A DNA stretch of 64,000 nucleotides from Paenibacillus albus (GCF_003952225.1 NZ_CP034437.1:4230501-4294500); one strand, 5' to 3'; shown: positions 51,555 through 61,208, counted from the stretch's first letter. Numbers and translations: made by a program. Notes: generated by a model not told the origin, from the sequence alone.

Positions 51555-51778
51555 TCATGTAGAAAAGATAAATAAGAAACCTACAACAACTATCCCCCAC
51601 AAATCCATCTGTAAATAATGATTACCTTAGGACTCGGTTTTCGACCGTCACCATGCTTTTCAAACGAGTCGTTCATTCCTTCCCACATCACAAAGCTACC
51701 TATCTTCCAAAGATGGTCCGGAAATAACAAGAAATAAAGTCCGATAATAATCAGCGATGGACCTATGTATGTATTCAA
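51555..51778 (-). pseudogene. Small two-TM protein (DUF6199-like), frameshifted at a G-run
   Basis: TTG start after AGGAGAAGAGG. First TM PSLIIIGLYFLLFP, then WKIGSFVMWEGMND and a short KPSPKVIIIYRW segment typical of the DUF6199 layout. The frame ends at CGG*, but restoring one G in the run 51594-51598 reads on with IVVVGFLFIFST to a stop at 51555, supplying the missing second TM. Either a recent loss or a homopolymer error. Confidence 0.65.
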
Positions 51779-51937
51779 ACTTAATCCTCTTCTCCTAGTT
51801 CAGGCTCTGGCAGTTAATTGGCGCACTGCTGAGTGTCGGTTCAACGACTTTCTCCCTCTTAACAGAAGTATTCCAAGCAATTCCACAATGTATCAACATT
51901 CCTTGTTTTCATTGGACGAATACACCCGTAAGCCAAA

Positions 51938-51966
51938 CAGGCTGCCAAATGGCAGCCTGTTTTCTC
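51938..51966. terminator. Bidirectional terminator after the ABC exporter
   Basis: AACAGGCTGCC pairs with GGCAGCCTGTT around AAAT. The region 51800-51937 holds nothing I can name. Confidence 0.82.
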
Positions 51967-51983
51967 GCTTAACTTCTAATGTT

Positions 51984-53828
51984 CTAGCTACTCCGTTTAC
52001 TGGTCAAGCTGCCATGATACAGATCACTATACAGCCCCTGCTTCCTCAACAGATCTTCATGAGGGCCCTGCTCCACCAGAAATCCATCCTTGAGCACCAG
52101 AATGCGGTCGGCCTCGCGGATTGTATTCAGTCTGTGAGCGATAACAAAGCTCGTTCGTCCTTCCATCAAACGCTTCAAGCCTTCCTGGATTTTGATCTCA
52201 GAAACAGTGTCGATACTGCTCGTCGCCTCGTCCAATACGAGAATCGCTGGATCGGCCAGGATCGCGCGCGCGATGGCAAGGAGCTGTCGCTGTCCCTGAC
52301 TGATGCCGCTGCCATCAGCAAGCAGCTTCCGGTCGTAGCCGCCGGGCAGCCGCATAATGAATGAATGGGCGTTCGCGAGCTTGGCCGCTTCTTCTACCTG
52401 ACTGTCGGTGGCATCTAGTTTGCCGTATCGTATATTGTCGCGGATCGTACCTTCAAACAGAAAGGAATCCTGCAGCACGAATGCCATATGGGAGCGCAGG
52501 CTTTCACGCTTGATCGTTCGGATATCCCGCCCATCCAACGTGATCGTGCCCCCATCTGTATCATAGAAACGGGAGAGCAGTTGAATAAGCGACGTCTTAC
52601 CCGCTCCCGTTGGCCCGATAATGGCTATCGTTTCACCGGGCTTCGCCTCAAAGCTGATCTCCTTAAGTGTATTTCTTCCTGCCTCGTAAGCGAAGGACAC
52701 TTTGTGGAAGACGATCGCACCTGCCACGGCATCAAGCGCAACGGCGGTATGCTCGTCCACGTCTTCTTCCTGTTCGTCCACGATTTCGAATACCCGTTCT
52801 GCTCCTGCAATGGCGGACAAGAGAGTGTTCCATTGGTTGGCCAGATCATTAAGAGGTCTGGTAAACTGCCGGGCATACTCGACAAAGACGATAATGACCC
52901 CAACGGTTATCGCGCCACGGATAGCCAATATTCCGCCAACACAGGCAATTACGGCAAAGCTTAAATTATTGAGACCGTTCATCAGCTTGGGAATGAAGCC
53001 CGATATGGTTTGTGCCCAGAAACCAGAATATTTGATGCGCACATTGCGTTCATGAAACTCCCTAATAACCCGCTCTTCTTGCGAGAACGCCTTGATAATT
53101 CGCTGACCGGACAGCGTTTCTTCCACGAACCCGTTCAATTCCCCCAAATTCCGCTGACGCTCCTTGAATAGCGCTCCTGTCCGCCGCGTAATCCACCGCA
53201 TCCCGAGCACCATAAGCGGAACGACAAAGAAAGTAAGAAGCGTGAGCAGCGGACTGAGCAGCAGCATGACGACGACAGTGCCTCCCAGCATCAGTACGCT
53301 GGATAGCAGCTGGATGGCCGAGCTGTTGAGCGTAGAGCTCACGCTGTCGATGTCATTGGTCATGCGGCTCATGAGATCGCCCTGACGATTTTTCCCGAAG
53401 AACGGGATTGGCAGGCGATGCAGCTGCGCGAAGAGATCGGCGCGCATCCTCAGAACGGTTTCCTGGGCGATCTGAATCATCCATATATTTTGCAGCCAGC
53501 CCACAATGGACTGAAGCACATAGACGCTTGTTAAACCAAACAGAAACAGCAGCCATGGCCTGCCGCCTGGTCCCTCCAGGTAATCGTCAATTGCCATTCC
53601 GATCAGATATGGACCAAGCAGCGTTAGCCCGCAGCTTCCTATAACCAGCAGCATGACAATCGACAATCTACCTCTCCGGTGCGACAGATAATGCCAAATC
53701 CGTCTGAGCGTTCCTTGCCAGTCCTTAGCTTGGGCTTTGGGACGCTTGCCCGCTGAAGATACGCCTTGCTCGGCATCTTTCCCGAGCGGCTTGGGATACC
53801 GGAAGGGCTCACGTAAGGCTTCCCACAT
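51984..53828 (-). CDS. ABC exporter half-transporter with the competent ATP site (BmrD/YheH-like)
   Basis: About 614 residues: six-TM domain (about 55-330) plus NBD. Walker A GPTGAGKTS, degenerate signature ISQGQRQLL, Walker B AILVLDEATSSID with catalytic Glu, H-loop FVIAHRLNTI. Forms a heterodimer with the product of the overlapping gene upstream. ATG at 53828 (AAGGAGGG upstream) overlaps that gene by 20 nt and is preferred over 53918. Exports drugs or lipids; the heterodimer type is known from BmrCD. Confidence 0.9.
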   Translation of the reverse strand: MWEALREPFRYPKPLGKDAEQGVSSAGKRPKAQAKDWQGTLRRIWHYLSHRRGRLSIVMLLVIGSCGLTLLGPYLIGMAIDDYLEGPGGRPWLLFLFGLTSVYVLQSIVGWLQNIWMIQIAQETVLRMRADLFAQLHRLPIPFFGKNRQGDLMSRMTNDIDSVSSTLNSSAIQLLSSVLMLGGTVVVMLLLSPLLTLLTFFVVPLMVLGMRWITRRTGALFKERQRNLGELNGFVEETLSGQRIIKAFSQEERVIREFHERNVRIKYSGFWAQTISGFIPKLMNGLNNLSFAVIACVGGILAIRGAITVGVIIVFVEYARQFTRPLNDLANQWNTLLSAIAGAERVFEIVDEQEEDVDEHTAVALDAVAGAIVFHKVSFAYEAGRNTLKEISFEAKPGETIAIIGPTGAGKTSLIQLLSRFYDTDGGTITLDGRDIRTIKRESLRSHMAFVLQDSFLFEGTIRDNIRYGKLDATDSQVEEAAKLANAHSFIMRLPGGYDRKLLADGSGISQGQRQLLAIARAILADPAILVLDEATSSIDTVSEIKIQEGLKRLMEGRTSFVIAHRLNTIREADRILVLKDGFLVEQGPHEDLLRKQGLYSDLYHGSLTSKRSS

Positions 53829-55545
53829 ATGCCGCTCCCTCCTTCCCGAATTGGGATTCATAAATACGCCGATATAAGTCGTCGCTTGCCAGCAGCTGCC
53901 CGTGAGTTCCTTGCGCAATGAGACTGCCCTCGTCCATCAGCAGAATCAAATCCGCTCCTAACGTGGAGCTGATCTTCTGCGTAATCAGGAGCGTCGTGCA
54001 GGACATGCTCTTGAGTGCCTGCAACAATGCCGCTTCCGTTCGGACATCAAGCGCGCTGGTGCTGTCATCCAGCAGCAGAATAGCCGGCTTGCGGATCAAG
54101 GCGCGAGCGATTGACAGCCTTTGCTTCTGCCCTCCGGATAGATTGACACCACGCTGTCCAAGGAGGGTATCGTACTGATCGGGCAGCTTCACGATTGTCT
54201 CATGAATTTGTGCCAGTCTAGCAGCTTCCATCACTTGCTCCATGCTGGCATCCTCCAAGCCCCAAGCGATATTATCCCGTATCGTGCCGGAGAACAGCAG
54301 CACCTCTTGGGACACATAGCCGATGGAACGGTGCAAATATTCCAGATCCAGCTCGCGCGCATTCCGTCCGTCGATGCGTACGCTGCCTGCGGTTTCCTCA
54401 TAAAGACGCAGAACAAGCTGCATCAACGAAGATTTGCCCGAGCCGGTAGCCCCCAGGATCGCCACGGTATCGCCCGGACGGACCTTGAAGCTAATATCCA
54501 CTAGCACGCGGGCTTCGGAGTTCGGGTATTGGAAGGAAACATGTTCGAATTCTATGCCCCCTTCACACTGCCCTTCGGGATTACGGCCCGACCTGCTTGG
54601 CGCTTCGCTGTCCGTGTTCAGCGCTTCATCAACACGCTGAGCAGATGCACGGGCTCTGGAGAAGGTTGCCACGATCATGGAGAAAGCCGACAGGGCGCCA
54701 GCCGTCCGGAGCGAGTAATTCACAACCGCCACCACCTCGCCTGCAGTCGCTGTCCCCATGCTGATTTGCTTATGCCCAAACCAAAGCACGGCAATAATGC
54801 CTGCGTTCATAATTAGCAGTATGAATGGCATCGTAATTTCCGTCAGACGCAAGGCGGAGACCGTACTCTTCATTAATTCCTGGCTCAGCTTTGCAAAGCG
54901 GCCTACTTCTTCCTTACGCCGGACAAATACGCGGATCAGCCGCATGCCGGTCAGATTCTCCTGCATGACGCGGTTCAGCGTATCCAGTCTCATTTGAACC
55001 ATTTTGAATAAAACGGAAGCTCTCTTCATGATCCAAATGACGAATATGAGCAGTGCCGGAACGGTCAATGTGAGCAAGAAACCTAACTGCAAATGGACGA
55101 CAAGCGCCATGATAATGCTGCCAATGACAACAAGCGGCATGCGCAGCATAAACCTCAGTCCCATGAATACCGTATCCTGAAGCTGCGTAACATCATTCGT
55201 TAACCGGGTAATGAGCGATGATGTGGCAAAGCGGTTAAAAACCGGATAAGCGAAGCCCTGTACCTTGGTGTAAAGGGCATCCCGGACATCGAACGCAAAT
55301 CCCTGACTAGCATGCGAGGCAAAAAAAGAACTCAGAATACCTGCGAAGAATGCGGCAACCGAGCCCACGATCAATATTCCACCCCACAACAGCACCACCG
55401 ACGTTTCCTTTTGCGAGATCCCTTCATCAATAATGACTGAAATGAGAAATGGCTGAATCAGCTCTACTGCCAGTTCAACCAACATCATAACGACAGCCAT
55501 GCCGGCTGCAACCCTGTATTTCCCCAAAAACCGCAACATGTTCAT
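53809..55545 (-). CDS. ABC exporter half-transporter with the degenerate ATP site (BmrC/YheI-like)
   Basis: 578 residues, six TM plus NBD. Walker A GATGSGKSS, canonical signature LSGGQKQRLS, Walker B AILLLDDSTSALD where Asp replaces the catalytic Glu, and LLITQKISS where Gln replaces the H-loop His. This is the usual mark of the degenerate half of a heterodimer, complementing the partner. ATG at 55545 follows GGAGGAACACAGGC and is preferred to 55581. First gene of the two-gene operon. No leader peptide like that of bmrCD was found. Confidence 0.9.
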   Translation of the reverse strand: MNMLRFLGKYRVAAGMAVVMMLVELAVELIQPFLISVIIDEGISQKETSVVLLWGGILIVGSVAAFFAGILSSFFASHASQGFAFDVRDALYTKVQGFAYPVFNRFATSSLITRLTNDVTQLQDTVFMGLRFMLRMPLVVIGSIIMALVVHLQLGFLLTLTVPALLIFVIWIMKRASVLFKMVQMRLDTLNRVMQENLTGMRLIRVFVRRKEEVGRFAKLSQELMKSTVSALRLTEITMPFILLIMNAGIIAVLWFGHKQISMGTATAGEVVAVVNYSLRTAGALSAFSMIVATFSRARASAQRVDEALNTDSEAPSRSGRNPEGQCEGGIEFEHVSFQYPNSEARVLVDISFKVRPGDTVAILGATGSGKSSLMQLVLRLYEETAGSVRIDGRNARELDLEYLHRSIGYVSQEVLLFSGTIRDNIAWGLEDASMEQVMEAARLAQIHETIVKLPDQYDTLLGQRGVNLSGGQKQRLSIARALIRKPAILLLDDSTSALDVRTEAALLQALKSMSCTTLLITQKISSTLGADLILLMDEGSLIAQGTHGQLLASDDLYRRIYESQFGKEGAAYVGSLT

Positions 55546-55669
55546 GCCTGTGTTCCTCCGCCAAGTTTTGAAATCTTTCATTTCTTTAGTTCATTATATA
55601 CAAGTTATATAGATTAAAGCGATTACAAATCGATAAACTTGCAGCTAAAATCACCACCAGGGAGACAAT

Positions 55670-55698
55670 TTGCTCATTACACTTTTATGTGCTATAAT
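55670..55698 (+). promoter_or_regulatory. Promoter of the cold-shock gene
   Basis: TTGCTC (55670-55675), 17-nt spacer, TATAAT (55693-55698). Implies a leader of about 120 nt. Confidence 0.75.
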
Positions 55699-55724
55699 CA
55701 GTTTATAAGCAGCTTTAACATAAA

Positions 55725-55792
55725 CTCACATATTGAAAAAGTGATCATTTGTGTATGGTAACTTTTTCAATGTGCGAGTTTTTTTATTTTTA
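55725..55792 (+). promoter_or_regulatory. Terminator-like hairpin in the cold-shock leader
   Basis: CTCACATATTGAAAAAGT (55725-55742) pairs with ACTTTTTCAATGTGCGAG (55761-55778) apart from one mismatch, followed by TTTTTTTATTTTT. It stands 50 nt before the start codon, as an attenuator or temperature-sensitive structure would. Confidence 0.7.
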
Positions 55793-55827
55793 AAGCATGT
55801 TAAATACAATTTGGAGGTAATTTAATT

Positions 55828-56028
55828 ATGGAAACAGGAACAGTGAAATGGTTTAACGCAGAGAAAGGCTTTGGATTTATTGAAATGGAGGGCGGAAGTG
55901 ACGTCTTCGTTCATTTCTCCGCAATTCAAGGGGATGGATTCAAATCGTTGGACGAAGGTCAACGCGTTCAATTTAATGTAGCTCAAGGCAACCGCGGTCC
56001 TCAAGCCGAAAATGTTGTAAAACTGTAA
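55828..56028 (+). CDS. Cold-shock protein (CspA/CspB family)
   Basis: 66 residues, five-strand OB fold. RNP1 KGFGFIEM and RNP2 VFVHFSAI are intact, with [10 protein letters not shown] at the start. Binds single-stranded RNA and DNA as a chaperone. Ribosome site GGAGG. Long leader with a terminator-like hairpin suggests post-initiation control; a terminator follows. Confidence 0.95.
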   Translation: METGTVKWFNAEKGFGFIEMEGGSDVFVHFSAIQGDGFKSLDEGQRVQFNVAQGNRGPQAENVVKL

Positions 56029-56037
56029 TACACTGTG

Positions 56038-56074
56038 AACTGTCCTTAACAAGTGTTAAGGGCAGTTTTTTTAA
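56038..56074 (+). terminator. Terminator after the cold-shock gene
   Basis: AACTGTCCTTAAC pairs with GTTAAGGGCAGTT (one mismatch), followed by T7. Confidence 0.88.
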
Positions 56075-56104
56075 ATCACCTTTAGAGAAGAGGCTAACCT
56101 AATC

Positions 56105-56356
56105 ATGGCAAATGAAAAACCGCTATTCGCTGCTAAGCAAGAATTAAAGACAGATCAGGATTTCGAATTAGCGATGTTGCATAAAGAACCAATTGAAGCC
56201 TACCAAGATCGAATGCGTATGAGACCGATTTCGACAATTAAATCTTACAATGATCACTCCGTACGTATTGTCGATGGAACAACCATCGTCCGTGGCTCAA
56301 GTCGTTTTTTCACATTAAGTGAAGAGGATAGGCTGAAATACATTTCAAATTTGTAA
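56105..56356 (+). CDS. Hypothetical small protein, 83 residues
   Basis: Charged, soluble, with KTDQDFELAMLHKEPIEAY (about 16-34) and RIVDGTTIVRGSSRFFTLSEEDRLKYI. Not recognised. Ribosome site AGAGAAGAGG. Between two terminators, so it has its own transcript or is reached by readthrough from the cold-shock gene. Confidence 0.65.
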   Translation: MANEKPLFAAKQELKTDQDFELAMLHKEPIEAYQDRMRMRPISTIKSYNDHSVRIVDGTTIVRGSSRFFTLSEEDRLKYISNL

Positions 56357-56366
56357 TACTGTAGAA

Positions 56367-56400
56367 TTGGAGGGGCACTCGCGCCCCTCCTTTTTCTTTG
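56367..56400 (+). terminator. Intrinsic terminator
   Basis: GGAGGGGC pairs with GCGCCCCTCC, then TTTTTCTTT. Confidence 0.88.
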
Positions 56401-56422
56401 AAGCAAGGCCGTTACGATGTGC

Positions 56423-57250
56423 TTATGAAACGATTTCGCCCCGTACTTCGCGCTGATTATGAATCCAACCTACCATATATTCGGCAACCTCTTGGTATCC
56501 CTGTTCTGCAATAATCCAATGCGTGCGTTTGGGGAACTCTACAAACGAAGTCGCAGCTCCTGAGTTTTGATCGTATAACCGGAAATTATTTTTCACCATG
56601 ACGGCAGGCACGATATGATCATCCTCTCCCGCAATGATGAGAAGCGGCCCACGGTTGCCGTTCTTAAAGTTTATCGCAAATGGACTAGCTGGATTTAAAG
56701 CAGCAAGCGCGCTTTGGAAGAAGATTTTGCTCGTTTCCGGAACGGAGTAGCCGAAAGCTTCTTTTTGTTCGCCTGCAGCCATGTTATTAACGAATGCGTA
56801 TTGAAATTGCTCGAACGTCAGCTTAGCCGTTCGCTTCCATGGCATAAGAAGAATGGAAGACACTGACTTGGAAGCCGATTTATACGCCCCAGGGTTAATC
56901 CCTTTGGATGCGGCGGGATCGATCGCGATGCCAGCAGCTCCCAAGTTACGATCCATAAGGAGTTGTACGATCAAACCACCGAACGAATGTCCGATTAGGA
57001 TTGGTTTTTCCGGTAAAGTTCTTAATATTCTTACATAATGATTTACAATCTCCGCAAGCCCAAGCTTTCCGAGTTCCGGGGAAGGGTTCTTCCGTAACTC
57101 CTCGATGCTGCGATCATGATGAGGCCAGGCAGGAGCAAGGGTCTTGAACCCACGCTCATCAAAATAGTTCCTCATTGGCGACCAGCTATCCGGAGTCATA
57201 AAAGCGCCATGTATGAACAAGATTACTGGTTGATTCGATTGTTTTGTCAT
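56423..57250 (-). CDS. Alpha/beta hydrolase
   Basis: About 275 residues. Oxyanion FIHGAFMTPDSW (about 11), nucleophile Ser in IGHSFGGLIVQLL (about 87), acid Asp in AGEDDHIVPA (about 211) and His in RTHWIIAEQG (about 248). A Ser-His-Asp triad, so an esterase/lipase-type enzyme, unlike the Asp-nucleophile hydrolase at 30372. ATG at 57250 has AGAGGG 8 nt upstream; the longer frame adds a spurious 41 residues. Single gene. Confidence 0.85.
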   Translation of the reverse strand: MTKQSNQPVILFIHGAFMTPDSWSPMRNYFDERGFKTLAPAWPHHDRSIEELRKNPSPELGKLGLAEIVNHYVRILRTLPEKPILIGHSFGGLIVQLLMDRNLGAAGIAIDPAASKGINPGAYKSASKSVSSILLMPWKRTAKLTFEQFQYAFVNNMAAGEQKEAFGYSVPETSKIFFQSALAALNPASPFAINFKNGNRGPLLIIAGEDDHIVPAVMVKNNFRLYDQNSGAATSFVEFPKRTHWIIAEQGYQEVAEYMVGWIHNQREVRGEIVS

Positions 57251-57550
57251 AAACAAACCCTCTTTCTCTACAAGTATGATCATGCGGTGATGCTTGCTTT
57301 CCACAGTTAAGATCATAGCAAGAACGAGAAAGGCCAACCGTAACTTCGTCACATATGGTTTAGGGCAGACCATCAGCCCAAATAGAAATCAAAGAAAGGA
57401 CGCTAGACATTATACATGCCCACCGTCCTTCCATATCTTCACGTCAACGTTCTTCGGCAGAACAATTGACCCCCATATGATCCCCATCCAGAGAAGCTAA
57501 TTATACATTGTTATCGACTGGTTCTTACCCTACAGTTTGTACAAGAGTCA

Positions 57551-57575
57551 GGCTTTCCTCCATGAAAGCCTGTTT
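57551..57575. terminator. Hairpin upstream of germination operon 2
   Basis: CAGGCTTTC pairs with GAAAGCCTG around CTCCAT, followed by TTTG. Weak terminator; it separates upstream reading from the ger operon. The rest of 57374-57641 shows no gene. Confidence 0.55.
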
Positions 57576-57641
57576 GCATGGCATAAAATGAGAGCCAATT
57601 GGAAACTTTATCTAAATAACGATTGACAGGAGGATCAGACT

Positions 57642-58724
57642 TTGAACGGCAAAATCACCCCTTTCCAGCTGTCTATGCTGCTGATCACGTTCATCGGAAT
57701 CTCCAACCATGTTATCTTGATTCCCGTCTTGCTGGATACCGCGAATCGAGACGCTTGGATCTCTGTCATTGCAGCCATTATCCCTTCGATCCTTCTCGGC
57801 TTGCTGTATGGCTATCTCTACAAGCATATTCCCGCTTCGCTCTCTACCTGGGTGAAAGAGAAAACAAACACGTTTATGTGGTTTATATTCACGCTACTAT
57901 TCTCCATATATTTCTTAGCGCAGGCGAGCATCAGCATACGGGATACGATCGTGTGGTCCAACTCCTCTTACTTGACCTATACGCCGCCATGGGTAGTCGG
58001 TTTATGTCTCATCGGCATTTGTTATTACACGGCACGAAAGGGACTAGCCGCAATCGCAATCACCAACGGCATCCTTCTGCCCTGGATCATTATGGCCGGC
58101 TTATACGTCATGACGGTGAACTTTCAATATAAAGACTACAACTACTTATTTCCTATATTTCAACATTCGGCGCAATCCATCGCAACAGGTTCATGGTACA
58201 CGACGTCGGGCATCACGGAAATCATCCTTGTGCTCTTCCTGAAGGACGAAGTCCAAGGAAAGCTGTCGCGAACCAACATCACATTGATTGTTCTCATGTT
58301 GATTGAACTGACATTAGGGCCATTGGCGGGAATAATCGCCATGTTCGGTCCCTTCGAAGCTACGCTGCTGCGATACCCGGCTTACGAGCAGTGGCGAATG
58401 GCAGCAATCGGAAGCATGTTTGGCCAAACCGACTTCTTGTCCATTTATCAATGGCTGGCCGGAGCGTTTATCCGAATCTCTTTAGCTATCTACATCATCC
58501 ATACCCTCTGGGTGAAGAAATGGAAGCATCCCGAGCTTTTGCTGATTATGATCTCGCTTCTCCTCCTTGTCATCAACTTGCTTAAGCTTTCGGATGTACA
58601 GTTCCACAGTCATATAAAAACATACTATACAAGTTCAGGCATCATATGCGGCGTGAGTACCATCGTACTCCTAATATGTATTTGGACTGGAAAGAACAAG
58701 AAGGCGGTGCAGCAAAATGGCTAA
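57642..58724 (+). CDS. Spore germination permease, GerB type (operon 2)
   Basis: 360 residues with ten TM segments (opening TPFQLSMLLITFIGISNHVILIP). APC-fold germinant receptor subunit, distinct in sequence from the operon 1 protein. TTG start with AGGAGGA upstream. First gene of a B-A-C operon; its end overlaps gerA by 8 nt. Confidence 0.92.
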   Translation: MNGKITPFQLSMLLITFIGISNHVILIPVLLDTANRDAWISVIAAIIPSILLGLLYGYLYKHIPASLSTWVKEKTNTFMWFIFTLLFSIYFLAQASISIRDTIVWSNSSYLTYTPPWVVGLCLIGICYYTARKGLAAIAITNGILLPWIIMAGLYVMTVNFQYKDYNYLFPIFQHSAQSIATGSWYTTSGITEIILVLFLKDEVQGKLSRTNITLIVLMLIELTLGPLAGIIAMFGPFEATLLRYPAYEQWRMAAIGSMFGQTDFLSIYQWLAGAFIRISLAIYIIHTLWVKKWKHPELLLIMISLLLLVINLLKLSDVQFHSHIKTYYTSSGIICGVSTIVLLICIWTGKNKKAVQQNG

Positions 58725-60102
58725 TATTAGCGAAAGCGATATCCGGCTGTTATTCGAAGACTGCGGCGATGTGATTATCGAGAAGAAGGACGACTTTCTA
58801 TTCCTCTTCTGCCAAGGTATGGCGAACCGGGAGCAAATCAATGAAATCAGCATCTGCGGCGCAGAGATTTGGCGTCAGCACCCTGTCACCTTAACCTCGC
58901 TATGGAAGAACGAGCTCGCTTCTTATGTATTTAATGGCAACTTGCTCCTGTACGATCTAGAATCGGCTTGCTTTTACACGCATTACGTTGCAGACCCTCC
59001 CCAAAGAACCACGGAGGAGTCCGTAACAGAGACATCTGCGAAAGGTGCGCGCGACGGATTTACCGAAAGCATCTCGACCAATCTGGCGTTAATCCGCAAA
59101 AGGCTGGGAACCCCTACACTGAAGGTGGAATCCTTTACAATCGGCGTCAGGAGCCAGACCGCGATCAAATTGCTGTATATTCAGGATATCGCCAATAAAG
59201 CGACGATCGACGAGGCCAGAGCAAGATTGCGCAAGATACAGATCGATGCGCTCATTACGAGCTCGCAACTAGAGGAAGCCATCTCGGATAAGTCGTATAC
59301 GGTGCTGCCTCTTATCGACAATACCGGACGACCCGATTTTGCCGCAGAGTGCCTGATCAGCGGTCGTTTCGTGATCTTGCTTGACAACTCTCCGCTCGCC
59401 ATTATCGCACCTATCACGCTTACTTCGCTCATCAAATCGCCGGAGGACGGTTATTTTCGCTCGGTGATCAGTTCTTTTCAACGCTTAATGCGATTTGGCG
59501 GCTGGTATTTGGCCTTGTTTCTGCCCGGCTTCTACATCGCGCTGATCGGATTTAATTTCGAGCAGGTGCCGCTGCCTTTGTTAGCCACAATCGCAACCAA
59601 CCGGATCGGACTTCCGCTCTCGCTTCCATTCGAGACGATTACCGTGCTGGTCTTGTTCGAATTGTTCAAGGAGGCCGGGCAGCGTCTGCCAAAATCGGTC
59701 GGGCCAACCGTCACCGTTGTCGGCGGGATTATCGTAGGCGATGCTGCCATACGAGCCGGCATTACCTCACCTGCAGTAACCGTTGTAGCCGCGACGACCG
59801 TAATCGCCGGCTATACGCTGGTCAATCCCACGCTAAGCGGCATCGTATCTATCGTGCGGATCGGCATTATGATCATCTCTTCGATTCTAGGGATGTTCGG
59901 ATTCTTCATGTCCATCTTCTTTGTCGTCGCTTATTTAGCCGATCTCAAATCATTCGGGATTCCATACCTCTCTCCAATCGCACCGCCATCCTGGAAGGAT
60001 CTCACTGGGGCGCTTCTGAAGAAGCCGGCGAACAACATGAGGAAGCGGCCGCAGAACCTCCACTTACAAGACGATACGAAGATGAAGGACGAACAGCCAT
60101 GA
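58717..60102 (+). CDS. Spore germination protein, GerA type (operon 2)
   Basis: 461 residues, slightly short because the N-terminal soluble domain lacks the first 40 residues of copy 1. ISTNLALIRKRLGTPTLKVESFTIG (about 110), then TM region with PLSLPFETITVLVLFELFKEAG (about 305) and VGDAAIRAGITSP (about 342). Same role as copy 1. Followed by gerC with a 4-nt overlap. Confidence 0.93.
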   Translation: MANISESDIRLLFEDCGDVIIEKKDDFLFLFCQGMANREQINEISICGAEIWRQHPVTLTSLWKNELASYVFNGNLLLYDLESACFYTHYVADPPQRTTEESVTETSAKGARDGFTESISTNLALIRKRLGTPTLKVESFTIGVRSQTAIKLLYIQDIANKATIDEARARLRKIQIDALITSSQLEEAISDKSYTVLPLIDNTGRPDFAAECLISGRFVILLDNSPLAIIAPITLTSLIKSPEDGYFRSVISSFQRLMRFGGWYLALFLPGFYIALIGFNFEQVPLPLLATIATNRIGLPLSLPFETITVLVLFELFKEAGQRLPKSVGPTVTVVGGIIVGDAAIRAGITSPAVTVVAATTVIAGYTLVNPTLSGIVSIVRIGIMIISSILGMFGFFMSIFFVVAYLADLKSFGIPYLSPIAPPSWKDLTGALLKKPANNMRKRPQNLHLQDDTKMKDEQP

Positions 60103-61208
60103 AGCGAGCCTTGAAGCTGGTATTGGTCTTCTGCATCGTGTTATCCCTTTGCAGCTGCTGGGACGTCAAGAATATTCAATATTTCAACTTCGTTAACGTG
60201 ATCGGAGTGGATTACGTCGATGGCAAATATAAGATTTATGCGCAAATCAATGACCTGACAACGATGTCCAAGCAAGAAGGCGCTGCACCAAGTCCTAGAC
60301 CTGTCGTTATAGGAACTGGAGAAGGCTATAGCATTGGGATGGCCGTGTTCGATCTGCAGAAGGAGAGCCAGATGCGAATGGATTGGACGCAGAACAAAGC
60401 GTTCATATTCAGCGATCGATTGCTTGCCAGAGGAATCTACGAGATTCATGATGAATTGATGCGAACACGCGATCAGCGCTATACACCATGGGTGTTTGCG
60501 ACTAATGAAGATCTTGCCAAGATTCTTATCACAATGCCGATCACAGGCAGCTCTTATGTGTCCACGCTGTATTACCAGCCCGATCTCTTATATAAGCAGC
60601 TGCAATCTTCCTTTGAGCCGATTAAATATCAGCATTTTATCCGATCTTCAAGGGAACCGTTCGAGACGACCTTGCTTGACCATGTAAAACTATCTAAAAG
60701 CTGGAAAAAAGGTCGTAAAACGTTTACGCTGCCAATCGTGGATGGCTTGGTCGCCTTAAAGGGTGGCAAAAGTATAACCCGATTCAACCGTGAAGAAGCA
60801 ACCGGCGTGAAATGGTTAAAGAAGAAAACGCAGCGCGGTCTTCTCCCAATTAAGGATGAACAAGGACATTTCGTTGGAACTGCAGCACTGAAGAACAATA
60901 AATTGAAGAAAACCGCCGCTTATAAGGACGGAAAACGAATTGTTATTCTAAATTTAAGCATGAACGCCGTTCTCCGGGAGCAGATGGAGCCGCATGGGTT
61001 AGAAGAAATGAATAAGCTGCTTGAGAAGAGCCTATACGATGAAATTATGAAAACCTATGAGGTTGGCAAGCAACGATCCGTCGATATTTACTCCTTGAAT
61101 GAAGTCTGGTATCGCAAGGGGCTTGCCGTAGGCGACGATATTCCTGGTATCGAGGTGCATGTCAAAGTTAAGCTTATGGCTACGAGCATGCTCGAGCTGC
61201 GGAAATAA
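60099..61208 (+). CDS. Spore germination lipoprotein, GerC type (operon 2)
   Basis: 369 residues. Lipobox LCSC (Cys about 20) and CWDVKNIQYFNFVNVIGVDY, the GerC opening. Ends VEVHVKVKLMATSML. Together with the two preceding genes it forms a complete second germinant receptor. No clear terminator follows. Confidence 0.92.
   Translation: MKRALKLVLVFCIVLSLCSCWDVKNIQYFNFVNVIGVDYVDGKYKIYAQINDLTTMSKQEGAAPSPRPVVIGTGEGYSIGMAVFDLQKESQMRMDWTQNKAFIFSDRLLARGIYEIHDELMRTRDQRYTPWVFATNEDLAKILITMPITGSSYVSTLYYQPDLLYKQLQSSFEPIKYQHFIRSSREPFETTLLDHVKLSKSWKKGRKTFTLPIVDGLVALKGGKSITRFNREEATGVKWLKKKTQRGLLPIKDEQGHFVGTAALKNNKLKKTAAYKDGKRIVILNLSMNAVLREQMEPHGLEEMNKLLEKSLYDEIMKTYEVGKQRSVDIYSLNEVWYRKGLAVGDDIPGIEVHVKVKLMATSMLELRK

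Noticed and set aside
51765-52364. 199-codon plus-strand frame opposite the ABC exporter
   Set aside because: Shadow frame; its first part lies in the spacer and it lacks a ribosome site.
57642-58724. Overlapping plus-strand frame from 57623 with 169 codons
   Set aside because: Same strand but a different frame; the GerB frame has ten TM segments and couples to gerA.
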